From: a bacterium
GTDB lineage: Bacteria > Bacillota > Clostridia > Oscillospirales > Acutalibacteraceae
Length of the DNA stretch: 37,698 nt
Direction of reading: 5' to 3'
Assembly: GCA_004560045.1 (NCBI GenBank)
Contig: SFWF01000016.1
Location: 1 to 37,698 of the forward strand
A program made the position numbers and the translations under genes. Shown here one piece after another: positions 1 to 8,876 of this stretch (within the stretch, counting starts at the first letter, position 1; every line of letters begins with the position of its first letter). Below the pieces are notes generated by a model, which was not told where the DNA came from, ran no database searches, and saw nothing but the letters and a program-made list of their open reading frames with translations.

Positions 1-109
1 TGAAAAACGCAGTAATACTGCCGTATTATAAGGCTTTTCAGCAAGATTTGGGGCAAATTTACCCGAAAAACCAAATTTTCACTATGGCGCGCACCCGTAA
101 GGGCGGTTT

Positions 110-2128
110 TTATAGCGGCGAATAGTTATTATTGATAAAATATTTCATAATTCCGTCGACTATGGCCTTGGCGCACTCGGTGTTTTTATCCTTCATAATA
201 CTATAGTCGTTTCGGTTGGTGATAAATCCGTTTTCGGTCAGCACCACGGGACATTCGGTATTGCGGCAGAGGAAGAAATAATGCCACTTGACCCCTGCCC
301 AAATGCTGTTATTATAAATACCTGCCGCCTTGGTGGCTTCAAACACGTCCCCTGCCGCTTCGGCCGAAAAGGCATTGAAATAGTAGGAGATAAATCCGTT
401 TGACGAGGAGCCCGACGCGGCGTTTCGGTGAATTGAGACGGCGTAATCGGGGCGGTTGTTTCTTACCCCCGACATACGGTCGGCAACCTCGACATAGCTA
501 TTGTCGCTTCGGGTCATTATAACCGTAGCGCCAAGAGCCTTAAGCTGCTTTTTGAGCTCTAAGGCAAGGTCTAAGTTAAGCTTAGCCTCGCTGTTCTTCG
601 ATACGAAGCCTGCGGAGCCGAGGTCTTTTCCGCCGTGACCCGCGTCGACGAGAACGGTAACCCCCTTAAGGGAGTGGCCGTATTCGTTTTCGGCCTCCGC
701 TAAGGTTACGGGGTTTAAAAAGCGGAATTCAAGCTGACCCTGCTTGTTATATATCGCCGACCAGCCGTAGAATTTTCCCTTCTGTTTAAGATAAAGACGA
801 AGGACGCAGTCGTACTCTCTGACCTCGGTCTCGTAGCGGGAGAATACTGGGTGAGCCGAAAAATCGGCCTCGAAGCTGAGGCTTTCGGCATAACAGAAAA
901 CAATTTCCACGTATTCGAAGGTTGCCGAATTTATTATAAAGTTAGGGGGGGTCTGACCCGACGAGGGGTAGCTCTGAGGCAAAAGGTTAAATCTGAAGGG
1001 GGCCTTCCAGCCGACATCGAAGGTCATAAGGGTGTGATGACCCTCCTCGGCCACCGAGGAAAGGGCGACCGTATTGGTTTCGGGAAGGGTACCCTTATAT
1101 ACCTTTATGTTGGTGCCGGTGTTTTTCGACCGCTCATAGAGCTGATTTCCGTAACGGAGGGTATGAAGGGTCACGGTCTGCGTGCCGGTATAATACTGCC
1201 TCGTGTAGGGGGAGCAGTAATCTACGGTACCCTTGGGCAGGTAGCTATTCATCGGACGGGAGATATCGGCGGTATCGTTTCCGCTGAAGGTTTCGGCCGA
1301 GTCGCATATGACCTCGGCAACATAGGTCTTTCCGACGTTTTTATAAAGGCTTCCCTTGGGATAGCCGTTTCCGCCGTCGAATTTATCGATATCGAATTTC
1401 TTTACACTGACCGTTGCGCCCGTCTTTGTGGCGGTACCCGAGGGGGATTTTACGGTATATTTTATACTTCCGTAGCTTTTGGTAGCCTTACTCTGATTTA
1501 CGGGGGCCTCGATGCTTCCGACGTAGGTTACGTATTCGCTTAAATTATCGCTTTCGTCCGACTCCTTGGAATAGAGGGTCACGTTTTTGGAATTAAAGGT
1601 CGCGGTAACGGCAGAGTTTCTTAGCGCGACGACAGAGATCGTTCGTTTTTCGCCCGATTCCACAGTTATCGCCGAGGAAGGATAGACCGATTTTATAATT
1701 ATTTTTTTATAACGGACGGTATAGGTCTCGGTTTTTTCCTTATGGGAAAGCTTAAAGGTATTAGCCCCCTCCTTAAGGGTTACCTCCAAGGAGAAAAGGC
1801 CCTCGGAATCGAGGGATATTTCCTCGCCGTTAATGGTAACGGGATGCTCGGGGTCGCCGCTTCCTCTAAGGGTAAATTTAGGGGAATTTACGGTTACGTC
1901 CTTAGCCTTCGGAGAGGTTACCGAAAGGATTGTTTCGGGCTCGGGCTCGGGCTCGGAGCTCGTCTGATTCTCAGAGGAAGAGGGGGGCGAGGAGCTTTCG
2001 GTCGAGGGAGCAGAAGAGCTTTCTTCCGAAGATACGGGCGCAGTTTTTCCGCCGCAGGCTACAAGAGACAGAGCCAGCGCACATATTAAAATTACAGAGA
2101 TTAAGCTTTTAAAAATCCTGTTTTTCAT
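110..2128 (-). CDS. N-acetylmuramoyl-L-alanine amidase lipoprotein
   Basis: Predicted surface lipoprotein that would cleave the amide bond between N-acetylmuramic acid and the stem peptide. Residues 1-25 form a lipoprotein signal peptide (KNR start, hydrophobic core, lipobox LVAC with Cys25), followed by a Ser/Glu/Pro linker (about 30-65). Residues 65-470 look like beta-rich Ig-like modules, which may bind wall. The C-terminal 180 residues are an Amidase_3 domain: VDAGHGGKDLGS carries the first zinc His, and the later SIHRNA and ENGFITN segments fit the family's His and catalytic Glu. The 672 residues are long for an amidase because of the N-terminal modules. The start Met precedes the signal peptide directly; its ribosome binding site is weak. 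A strong terminator lies just upstream, so expression depends on read-through or an unseen promoter. Confidence 0.9.
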   Translation of the reverse strand: MKNRIFKSLISVILICALALSLVACGGKTAPVSSEESSSAPSTESSSPPSSSENQTSSEPEPEPETILSVTSPKAKDVTVNSPKFTLRGSGDPEHPVTINGEEISLDSEGLFSLEVTLKEGANTFKLSHKEKTETYTVRYKKIIIKSVYPSSAITVESGEKRTISVVALRNSAVTATFNSKNVTLYSKESDESDNLSEYVTYVGSIEAPVNQSKATKSYGSIKYTVKSPSGTATKTGATVSVKKFDIDKFDGGNGYPKGSLYKNVGKTYVAEVICDSAETFSGNDTADISRPMNSYLPKGTVDYCSPYTRQYYTGTQTVTLHTLRYGNQLYERSKNTGTNIKVYKGTLPETNTVALSSVAEEGHHTLMTFDVGWKAPFRFNLLPQSYPSSGQTPPNFIINSATFEYVEIVFCYAESLSFEADFSAHPVFSRYETEVREYDCVLRLYLKQKGKFYGWSAIYNKQGQLEFRFLNPVTLAEAENEYGHSLKGVTVLVDAGHGGKDLGSAGFVSKNSEAKLNLDLALELKKQLKALGATVIMTRSDNSYVEVADRMSGVRNNRPDYAVSIHRNAASGSSSNGFISYYFNAFSAEAAGDVFEATKAAGIYNNSIWAGVKWHYFFLCRNTECPVVLTENGFITNRNDYSIMKDKNTECAKAIVDGIMKYFINNNYSPL

Positions 2129-2140
2129 AAAAATCTTTCT

Positions 2141-2174
2141 TTAAAAAATAGGTTCGGGATATCCCGAACCTATT
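2141..2174 (-). terminator. intrinsic terminator after the foldase gene
   Basis: A perfect 28-bp palindrome (2147-2174) reads AATAGGTTCGGGAT and its complement. On the minus strand it is followed by a run of T. It lies between the foldase stop and the amidase start, ending about 18 bases before the amidase ATG. Confidence 0.85.
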
Positions 2175-2185
2175 CGTTTATTGTT

Positions 2186-3457
2186 TTAAGCCTCGGTTCC
2201 GTCGTAGATCTTTTTAACCTTAAACTGACCGATAGCATAGTCGTTTACAGTATATTCGAGCTTAGAGCTGTAGTCCTCGAGGAACTTGTCGAAGGTGTCG
2301 CCCTTTAAGAGGTAGCGGATCTCGTCGGTAAGCTCATCGAGATAGTACTTATCCTTGGTAACGTCCTTCTTCATAACGAGGTACATAACCTTGTTTTCGC
2401 CGTCGTCGATGATCTCGGTCTTACCCTGCTCGAGCTTCTTAACGTTGGCGAACTTCTCGAAGTAGGTAGCAGCTCCGCTATAGGTGTCCTCATAGCTCGT
2501 GAGAACGGAAATATTGGCATCCTCGGGCTTGGGCTCTTCTTCCTTTTCCTCGGAGGAGGTAGTGGTAGAGGAGGACTTATCCGAAGAGCTGTCGTTTTTG
2601 GAGGGGGACTCGGTAGAAGAGGTGGAATCGGTTTTGGAGGAGGATTCGGCAGAGGAGGTCGAGTCGGTCTTGGAAGAAGAACCGGTTGAAGAGGTAGAGT
2701 CGGTCTTGGAGGAGGAGCCGGTAGAGGAGCTGTTATTCTTCTCGGCTTCTTCCTTAGCCTTTTGTGCCGCGTCGAAGTCGGCCTTTACCTTTGCGAAATC
2801 TTCTCCCTTGTCGAGGCGTTCCTGATACGTCTTGAGCTCTTCCTTAAGCTTTGCGGTATCGGCCTTCTCGTCGTCGGAATAGTCGATGGAAAGCATATAT
2901 ACGCCGGCGTAATTATCGGAAAGGGCGGCGGCGATATCCTTATCGCTTATAGCCTCCTTACCCTTTTCGCCGTACTTGTCTTCGAAAAGAAGGGCGTAGA
3001 GCGCGTCGTTTAGCATAATTTTCTCGTAGGTCGAGAAAGCAACGCCGTTTTCGAGCATAACGGTGCTATAACCGTAGTTCCAATAGTATTCAGCGGTAGA
3101 CTTGTAGCCCTTTGTGGCCTCGTCGTCGAGCTTAACACCTGTCTCGTCGGCAAGCTTCTGAAGAGTGATGTGATAAAGGCACTTTTCTAAGGCAAGGTCC
3201 TTAACGTAGTCTTCAAACTTTTTGCCGTCGATGGTCTGCTTATAATAGGAGAAGCCCTCGGCCTTAGTGTCGGCGGATTCGTCAACCTTCTTTTTAGCTT
3301 CGCCGTCGGCGATAACAAGGTAGTAGGAATACATAGCAGAAGTTATTTTATAGTCGCCCGAAGAGATAGCAACCTCGTCCTTACCGTGACAGGCGGCGAG
3401 GGTAAAGATAAACGCTACGCAGAGCAGCAGGGCAACAGCCTTTTTAAAAATTTTCAT
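2186..3457 (-). CDS. parvulin/SurA-like foldase lipoprotein
   Basis: Probable extracytoplasmic peptidyl-prolyl isomerase or foldase (PrsA/SurA type) helping secreted proteins fold. A lipoprotein signal ends in LAAC (Cys23). Residues 30-190 are helical and resemble a SurA N-terminal chaperone domain. From about 190 a parvulin-like pattern starts (YMLSIDYSDD, then LDKGEDFAKV) and resumes near 310-390 (VKKLEQGKTEII, NKVMYLVMKKD). The two halves are separated by a 60-residue Ser/Thr/Lys/Asp repeat linker (about 242-305). Position downstream of mfd matches a common Clostridia order pth-mfd-foldase. It has its own promoter and a GGAGG site. Isomerase activity is not certain: parvulin similarity is weak and interrupted. 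Confidence 0.75.
   Translation of the reverse strand: MKIFKKAVALLLCVAFIFTLAACHGKDEVAISSGDYKITSAMYSYYLVIADGEAKKKVDESADTKAEGFSYYKQTIDGKKFEDYVKDLALEKCLYHITLQKLADETGVKLDDEATKGYKSTAEYYWNYGYSTVMLENGVAFSTYEKIMLNDALYALLFEDKYGEKGKEAISDKDIAAALSDNYAGVYMLSIDYSDDEKADTAKLKEELKTYQERLDKGEDFAKVKADFDAAQKAKEEAEKNNSSSTGSSSKTDSTSSTGSSSKTDSTSSAESSSKTDSTSSTESPSKNDSSSDKSSSTTTSSEEKEEEPKPEDANISVLTSYEDTYSGAATYFEKFANVKKLEQGKTEIIDDGENKVMYLVMKKDVTKDKYYLDELTDEIRYLLKGDTFDKFLEDYSSKLEYTVNDYAIGQFKVKKIYDGTEA
2560..2732 (-). repeat. 36-bp coding tandem repeat (Ser-rich linker)
   Basis: About four copies of a 12-residue unit of the form G/E-SSSKTDSTSS-T/A, encoded by imperfect 36-bp repeats inside the foldase gene. Such arrays can change length by slippage without shifting the frame. 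Confidence 0.8.
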
Positions 3458-3499
3458 TTTATACCTCCGAAAGTTTAAGAAAATCTAAGCATTTCATAT

Positions 3500-3528
3500 A
3501 TTATATAATATTTTTCTCAAAATGTCTA
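3500..3528 (-). promoter_or_regulatory. promoter of the foldase gene
   Basis: On the minus strand, -35 TAGACA (3523-3528), 17-base spacer, -10 TATAAT (3500-3505), about 40 bases before the foldase ATG. Confidence 0.7.
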
Positions 3529-3549
3529 TAGGAAAATTGTAAATAAAGC

Positions 3550-4596
3550 TTATCTTCCCATAAAGTAGGCTTTAATTTCGGCAAAAGCGGCCTTTTCGTA
3601 CTCCGAAAGGGAAGAAATTTCTTTTTCTATTTCGGAAATTTCCCGAATTACGGCAGTTTTGTTCACGGGCTTCGGATTCTCTCCCAAAAGCTTTTTACTG
3701 TTTTCGTAGAGAATTTTATTTGCGACCTCCTCGGGGAGGTTTAAGGAACGGTAGCCCCCTTCTCTGAAATCCGGGATGGGGTCGCCGTTTATCATACCGA
3801 TCGCCATACCGTAAAGGCGGCTGTGATAGCCCTTGGTATCGGATAAAATGGTATCGTTTACGTCGGTGCCGAAGATAAGGCGGTCGGCATATTTTATAAA
3901 GAACTGCCTTGCGGTTTCGGGGTCCTTCGAGAAGGTCTCGTAATGACCGCCGGGGGTAAGGTCGAACATTGCATTCGGATGCTTATCCAAAAACTCGGCG
4001 GCACGGGGCAGGTCCTCGTCGAGGAAGTAGAAATGGGCAAGGGCGATTTTAAGGTTTGGATGCTTCTCTAAAACCCTTTCGACCTCGGCATAATGCTCCT
4101 CTGCCGAAAGGAAGCCCTCTCCGTCGTAGCAACGACCGTGGTCGATTACCCACTGACTGCATTTTGAACGGTCCCAGCTGTTTCTCGGGTCGCCCGAATG
4201 CATAAGCAGGTAAAGTCCTTTCTCTTCAATCTCGCTATAGAAGGGGTCGAAGGACTCGTCGTATATCGGTTTTCCAAGCTCTTTGCGCGTATCGGGCTTG
4301 GCTTCAAGCATTTTAACGCTGTCGAAGCCCTGAGCCAAACCCTCGGTAAGCTGAGTCAAGTAGTCCTTATGACCCTTCCCCTGATACAGACCGAAGCCTG
4401 CGAAGACATAGGGGTACATCATATCCTTAATCATTAAAATCTTAAGGTTCTGAAGCCTCTTTACCTCTCCCACCATAGGGATACTCTGAAGGTTTATATG
4501 TTCTATATTATAAAGCTTCGTAAACTGCTCCATATAGGCAATAATTTCAGGGGCGCTTCCGTTTCCGTGAATATGAACGTGATTATCTATTATCAT
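3550..4596 (-). CDS. amidohydrolase-2 family metal-dependent hydrolase
   Basis: TIM-barrel hydrolase of the amidohydrolase superfamily; the substrate is unknown. The N-terminal DNHVHIHG gives the HxH metal pair. MHSGD (about residue 133), LAHFYFLDED and the late FGTDVND supply a further His and the catalytic or metal Asp, in the usual family order. The 348 residues are normal for the family and there is no signal peptide, so it is cytoplasmic. It starts 11 bases after the mfd stop with GGAG upstream, so it is probably co-transcribed with mfd. The last 40 residues are a charged helix. Confidence 0.85.
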   Translation of the reverse strand: MIIDNHVHIHGNGSAPEIIAYMEQFTKLYNIEHINLQSIPMVGEVKRLQNLKILMIKDMMYPYVFAGFGLYQGKGHKDYLTQLTEGLAQGFDSVKMLEAKPDTRKELGKPIYDESFDPFYSEIEEKGLYLLMHSGDPRNSWDRSKCSQWVIDHGRCYDGEGFLSAEEHYAEVERVLEKHPNLKIALAHFYFLDEDLPRAAEFLDKHPNAMFDLTPGGHYETFSKDPETARQFFIKYADRLIFGTDVNDTILSDTKGYHSRLYGMAIGMINGDPIPDFREGGYRSLNLPEEVANKILYENSKKLLGENPKPVNKTAVIREISEIEKEISSLSEYEKAAFAEIKAYFMGR

Positions 4597-4607
4597 AAAA
4601 ACATCTC

Positions 4608-7600
4608 CTATAAAATTTCTGATATTTCTTTAAGGGCGTCGGCGGCGGACTGACCCTTTTTAAGCTTTACGGTATAATAGGGCTCCTCGGTGGGAACAAG
4701 GAAGGCTCTTCCCTTAAGGCCGTCGCAAAGCCTTGCTACCTGTTCCTCCTTTATTTCGTTCACCTTAAGCTTTAAGGCTCCGGGCATCTGGGTTATTTCA
4801 TAAATTCCGTTGGCCGCAGCCCGGCTTCTGAAAAGGGCGATATCGATAAGTCCCATAACCGCCTTGGGCGGGTCGCCGAAACGGTCGCAAAGCTCGTCGA
4901 TAACGTCGCTTACGTCCTCCCTCGACTTGATCTCGGCAATTCGGCGGTAGATACCGAGACGGGCAGGAAGGCTTTCGATATAGCTTTCGGGAATATGGGC
5001 CGAGATGCTCAGATCCACGAGACATTCGGTCTCGGGCTCGGGAGTCTCTCCCTTTTCCTCCTTCATAGCGTCGCTCAGGAGTTTTAGGTACATATCGTAG
5101 CCGACGGCCTCCATATTACCGCTTTGCTCACCGCCTAAAATGCTTCCCGCGCCCCTTATCTCGAGGTCGCGCATAGCGATCTTAAAGCCCGAGCCGAACT
5201 CGGTATATTCCCTTATGGCCGAAAGACGCTTGGTGGCAATTTCACTAAGTCCCTTTCCCTGACGGTAGCAGAAATAGGCGTAGGCTCTTCGGGGAGAACG
5301 GCCGACACGGCCTCTTAGCTGATGAAGCTGAGACAGACCGAAGCGGTCGGCATCCTCAATTATAAGGGTGTTGGCGTTGGGTACGTCGACACCCGTTTCG
5401 ATTATGGTGGTACAGACCAAGATGTCGATCTCGTGCTCGATAAGCCGCTTCCAGACATCGGACAGCTCCTCCTCCCCCATTTTTCCGTGGGCAACGGCGA
5501 TATTTGCCTCGGGGATGGCCTCCTTAATTTTATATGCGACGCGGTCGATGGTCTCGACCCTGTTATGCAGGTAGTATACCTGACCGCCGCGGCGAAGCTC
5601 CTTGCGGATGGCCTCTAAAACGACCCCGTTATTATGCTCTAAAACGTAGGTCTGTACGGGATGACGGTCGCCCGGCGCCTCATCAATGGAGGAAAGGTCG
5701 CGTAGCCCCGACATAGCCATATTAAGGGTTCGGGGTATGGGGGTGGCCGAAAGGGTCAGAACGTCGACGGCGGGATATTTTTCCTTAAGCTTTTCCTTTT
5801 GGGCAACTCCGAAGCGCTGCTCCTCGTCTATTATAACAAGACCCAGATCCTTAAACTGAACGTCATTGGAAATAAGGCGATGTGTACCGACTACAAGGTC
5901 GACGCTTCCTCGGCGCAGTTCGCTTAAGGTTTTTTGCTGAGCTTTCGGGGAAACGAAACGGGAAAGCATACGTATCTCGAGAGGAAATTCGCCGAGACGC
6001 TTTAGTATGGTATTATAATGCTGCCAGGCGAGGATGGTGGTGGGCACCAGAACGGCGCACTGCTTACCCTCGCTGATACACTTAAAGGCGGCACGCAGGG
6101 CAACCTCGGTCTTTCCGAAGCCTACGTCGCCGCAAAGGAGGCGGTCCATGGGAACCGCGCGCTCCATATCGTTTTTGATCTCGTTTATACAGCGAAGCTG
6201 ATCGTCGGTCTCGTCGTATTCGAAACGGCGCTCGAAATCGCTTTGAAGGTCGGTATCCTCGGAAAATGCGTGACCCTTTATCGACATTCTCTTGGCATAT
6301 AGGGCGGTAAGCTGCTTCGCCATATCCTTAACGGCAGCCTTAACCCTTTTTCGGGTCTTCTGCCATTCCTGACCGCCGAGACGGTTAAGCCGAAGGGTTC
6401 CCTCCTCGGCGCCGCCGATATAGCGGGAAACAAGGTCGAGCTGGGTTACGGGGACGTAAAGCAGGTCGCCCTTGGCATATTTTATTTTTATATAGTCCTT
6501 GGTAACGCCGCCTGTGGTTATACGGTTTATTCCGTCGAATATACCGATACCGTGGGAGGCGTGAACGACGTAATCGCCGAATTTAAGCTCTTCCAAAGAG
6601 TTATAAGCGTTTTTATTCCGCTTCTTTATCGGCTTTGCCTCCGACTGAATATAGCGGTGGGTTATAAAGAGAAATTTAAGCTCGGGGATCTCGAAGCCCG
6701 AGGAAAGGCCTCCGACGGTAACTATCGCGCCGCGGTTCGGCAGACCCCTTACGTCGGTTAAAAGCATTGTTTTAAAGCCTGCGGTATTAAGGTCGGTATC
6801 GAGTATCTGCGCCGCCTTTTCGCTTCCTGCGGCAATAACAACCGTTCCGCCCACCGAAAGATTATAATGAATATCCTCCTTTAAGACGGCAAGGTCGCCG
6901 CTCCAAGGGGAATTTCGTTTAAAGTCGAAGGAAATAAGCTCTTTTAGTCCGAAAGGTACCGAGGAGGGCAGAAAGTTATCGAGAAGAATTCCCGAGGAAA
7001 TATAGGATAATAGGTCGGCCTCCTCCATATAGAGGTCGGCGGTTCCTTTGGATAAAAAGCCCTCTTCGAGGTAAGAGGAAATATCCTCGTTTCTCTGAAA
7101 GGAAATGTTTTTAAGTCGGTCGCGGACGGCTACTATCTCGCTGGTTATAACGAGGGGAGCTTCGATATAATCGAAGGGAGTCGCCTCGCAGATAAAGGGG
7201 ATATAGCGGTCGAGGGAAAAGGATACCCCCGAGGTCAGCGCGTCGATATCGTTTCGCAGGACGGCCTCCTGCTTATCGCTCAGCTTAGCCGTTTTCAGGT
7301 AGCCTTCGAGCTTTTCTTTAAGGGCTTCGGTCCTGCCTGCAGTTTCCCCTGCGGGTAATATCTTAACCGTTTCAAGGCTCTGCTCGCGGCGCTGACTGAA
7401 AAGGTCGAAGGTAGATATAGAGTCGACCTCGTCACCCCAAAATTCTATTCGTACGGGATAGTCGGTACCCGGGGCAAATATATCGAGAATACCGCCTCTA
7501 AGGGCAAACTGACCCGTACCCTCAACCAGCTCACAGCGCTTATAGCCTGCGGTAAGGAGGGTTTCGGTAAGCGTTTTCAGCTCGGCGGCGTCGCCCACCG

Positions 7601-8021
7601 AGAGGGAGATCGTTCCGCTTTTTACGGCCTCGGGGGAAAGGGTATACTGCGTAGCGGCCTCCACCGACATCAGGAGCAGGTCAAAATCCCCATCCAAGAG
7701 CTTGGATAGGGTGTCGATACGCTTATGCTCGTATTCTTTTGATACGGCGGTTATGTTTCCTATAAAAAGGTCGCGGGAGGGAAGCAGAAGGGCTTTTATT
7801 CCGAGCACCGAAAGGTCCTCGCCGATCCTTACCGCCTCCGCCTCGTCGGGAGTTATAAGGACGGCCTTTCGCTCGGTCTCCTTTAAAAGAGTCGAGATGA
7901 TAAGCGCCTTATGAACCCCTGCGAGTCCGTTCGCCTCTATAGGCAGGCCGCCTGCCATTATGCCGTTTAAAAGGGCGGTATACCCCTTGGTTCGGCTAAT
8001 GACCGAGTTTAGAAAGTTCAT
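4608..8021 (-). CDS. mfd: transcription-repair coupling factor
   Basis: ATP-dependent translocase that removes RNA polymerase stalled at DNA damage and recruits the UvrA/UvrB machinery. At 1137 residues it is full length. In order: UvrB-like N-terminal modules (about 1-350), the CarD-like RNAP-interaction domain around FGDYVVHASHGIGIFDG (about 480-550), the superfamily-2 helicase motor with Walker A GDVGFGKTE, DEEQ box (IIDEEQRFG), motif III SATPIPRT and motif VI LRGRVGRS, and a C-terminal UvrA-binding TRCF domain. The start ATG has GGAGG eight bases upstream. It normally sits directly behind pth; here an 0.8 kb cassette lies between them. Confidence 0.98.
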   Translation of the reverse strand: MNFLNSVISRTKGYTALLNGIMAGGLPIEANGLAGVHKALIISTLLKETERKAVLITPDEAEAVRIGEDLSVLGIKALLLPSRDLFIGNITAVSKEYEHKRIDTLSKLLDGDFDLLLMSVEAATQYTLSPEAVKSGTISLSVGDAAELKTLTETLLTAGYKRCELVEGTGQFALRGGILDIFAPGTDYPVRIEFWGDEVDSISTFDLFSQRREQSLETVKILPAGETAGRTEALKEKLEGYLKTAKLSDKQEAVLRNDIDALTSGVSFSLDRYIPFICEATPFDYIEAPLVITSEIVAVRDRLKNISFQRNEDISSYLEEGFLSKGTADLYMEEADLLSYISSGILLDNFLPSSVPFGLKELISFDFKRNSPWSGDLAVLKEDIHYNLSVGGTVVIAAGSEKAAQILDTDLNTAGFKTMLLTDVRGLPNRGAIVTVGGLSSGFEIPELKFLFITHRYIQSEAKPIKKRNKNAYNSLEELKFGDYVVHASHGIGIFDGINRITTGGVTKDYIKIKYAKGDLLYVPVTQLDLVSRYIGGAEEGTLRLNRLGGQEWQKTRKRVKAAVKDMAKQLTALYAKRMSIKGHAFSEDTDLQSDFERRFEYDETDDQLRCINEIKNDMERAVPMDRLLCGDVGFGKTEVALRAAFKCISEGKQCAVLVPTTILAWQHYNTILKRLGEFPLEIRMLSRFVSPKAQQKTLSELRRGSVDLVVGTHRLISNDVQFKDLGLVIIDEEQRFGVAQKEKLKEKYPAVDVLTLSATPIPRTLNMAMSGLRDLSSIDEAPGDRHPVQTYVLEHNNGVVLEAIRKELRRGGQVYYLHNRVETIDRVAYKIKEAIPEANIAVAHGKMGEEELSDVWKRLIEHEIDILVCTTIIETGVDVPNANTLIIEDADRFGLSQLHQLRGRVGRSPRRAYAYFCYRQGKGLSEIATKRLSAIREYTEFGSGFKIAMRDLEIRGAGSILGGEQSGNMEAVGYDMYLKLLSDAMKEEKGETPEPETECLVDLSISAHIPESYIESLPARLGIYRRIAEIKSREDVSDVIDELCDRFGDPPKAVMGLIDIALFRSRAAANGIYEITQMPGALKLKVNEIKEEQVARLCDGLKGRAFLVPTEEPYYTVKLKKGQSAADALKEISEIL

Positions 8022-8040
8022 ATTTGTCCTCCGGACAGAT

Positions 8041-8553
8041 TATCAGTGGACAGTGGACAGTGGACAGTGGACAGTATCCACTGCTTCTTTTCACAAAACT
8101 TTAGTTCTTATCCGCTAATCTAATTTCTGCATTATAGAAAATATCATTTTTCCTACTTCTGCGCATAATGCCAAGGCTACCTGTGCCTGTGTTTGCGTTA
8201 AATAACTTAATTTGTCTATCAGCGGACAGTGGACAGTATACAGTATCCACTGCTTTTTTCACAAAACTTTAGTTCTTATCCGCTAATCTAATTTCTGCAT
8301 TATAGAAAATATCATTTTTCCTACTTCTTCGCATAACGCCAAGGCTACCTGTGCTTGTGTTTGCGTTAAATAGCTTAATTTCTCCTCCGTACAGATTATC
8401 AGCGGACAGTGGACAGTATCCACTGCTTCTTTTCACAAAACTTTAGTTCTTATCCGCTAATCTAATTTCTGCATTATTGAAAATATCATTTTCCCTACTT
8501 CTTCGCATAACGCCAAGGCCATCTGTGCCTGTGTTTGCGTTAAATAGCTTAAT
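8041..8553 (-). repeat. tandem triplication of the four-helix gene 3' end
   Basis: Three direct units start at about 8041, 8217 and 8397 (176 and 180 bases apart). Each holds the GTGGACA heptamers (four, then two or three, then two), a conserved trailer and the last ~32 codons of the gene, ending LSYLTQTQAQ-V/M-ALALC...MQKLD and a TAG stop (stops at 8115, 8283, 8457 on the plus scale). Only the third unit joins the full gene. The extra copies keep the reading frame with few changes, so the duplication looks recent. Confidence 0.9.
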
Positions 8554-8810
8554 CTGATACATATTTGTATTTGCGTATCAAGCTCGGCTTTCGAGCCTCT
8601 CGCTATCGATAAAAAATTTAAAAATTCTTTTTTCGTATGGCGTGCCTGTCCTTCGGCAATATTGGATGGAATGGAAACTGCCGCCCTGCGAATTTGGCTT
8701 GCTAATCCAAAGCTTTCATCTTTTGGCAAAAGCATTGTTATTTTATATGATTCTTCAACCAAATCCATTGCCTTTTGCCAAACAACCAATTTCCTATAAT
8801 CATCTATCAT
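8457..8810 (-). CDS. four helix bundle protein (23S rRNA IVP family)
   Basis: A 117-residue, all-helical protein of the family first seen in intervening sequences of 23S rRNA (S23/IVP) and structurally akin to Avd, the accessory protein of diversity-generating retroelements. Typical signatures are YRKLVVWQKAMDLVEESYK at the N-terminus and the central IRRAAVSIPSNIAEG followed by FLNFLSIARGSKAELDTQ. The function is unknown; basic helices suggest nucleic-acid binding. The full domain is present with no frameshift. It is not in an rRNA gene here but inside a repeat-bounded cassette between mfd and pth. No strong ribosome binding site was found upstream of the ATG. Confidence 0.93.
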   Translation of the reverse strand: MIDDYRKLVVWQKAMDLVEESYKITMLLPKDESFGLASQIRRAAVSIPSNIAEGQARHTKKEFLNFLSIARGSKAELDTQIQICIRLSYLTQTQAQMALALCEEVGKMIFSIMQKLD

Positions 8811-8876
8811 TTATAATACCTACTGTCCACTGTTCGCTGTCCACTCGTCCCTCTGTTCACTGTCCACTGCTTGCCG

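Larger units (their letters stand above)
8035..8872. mobile_element. four-helix-bundle gene cassette between pth and mfd
   Basis: This segment separates two genes that are usual neighbours. Its left edge is four copies of the heptamer GTGGACA (8046-8073). Its right edge (8823-8869) is six exact or degenerate copies of the complement TGTCCAC. The ends are therefore inverted repeats built from a 7-base unit. Inside are one intact gene and two extra copies of its 3' end. No transposase is encoded. Calling it mobile is an inference from the symmetric ends and the split gene pair; no clear target duplication was found. Confidence 0.55.

Noticed and set aside
1..109. Terminator or partial gene at the left edge
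   Set aside because: TAATAC-TGCC-GTATTA and a weak CCC/GGG hairpin are visible, but none has a T-tract on the amidase strand strong enough to call.
851..1543. 230-codon open frame on the plus strand
   Set aside because: It is opposite the amidase gene, Gly-rich with no domain, and has no promoter or ribosome site; a shadow of codon bias.
8041..8560. CRISPR array
   Set aside because: Three long near-identical units with no variable spacers; they are copies of a gene end, and no cas gene is present.
8041..8810. Diversity-generating retroelement with template and variable repeats at the four-helix (Avd-like) gene
   Set aside because: No reverse transcriptase is present and the differences between the repeated 3' ends are not confined to adenines.
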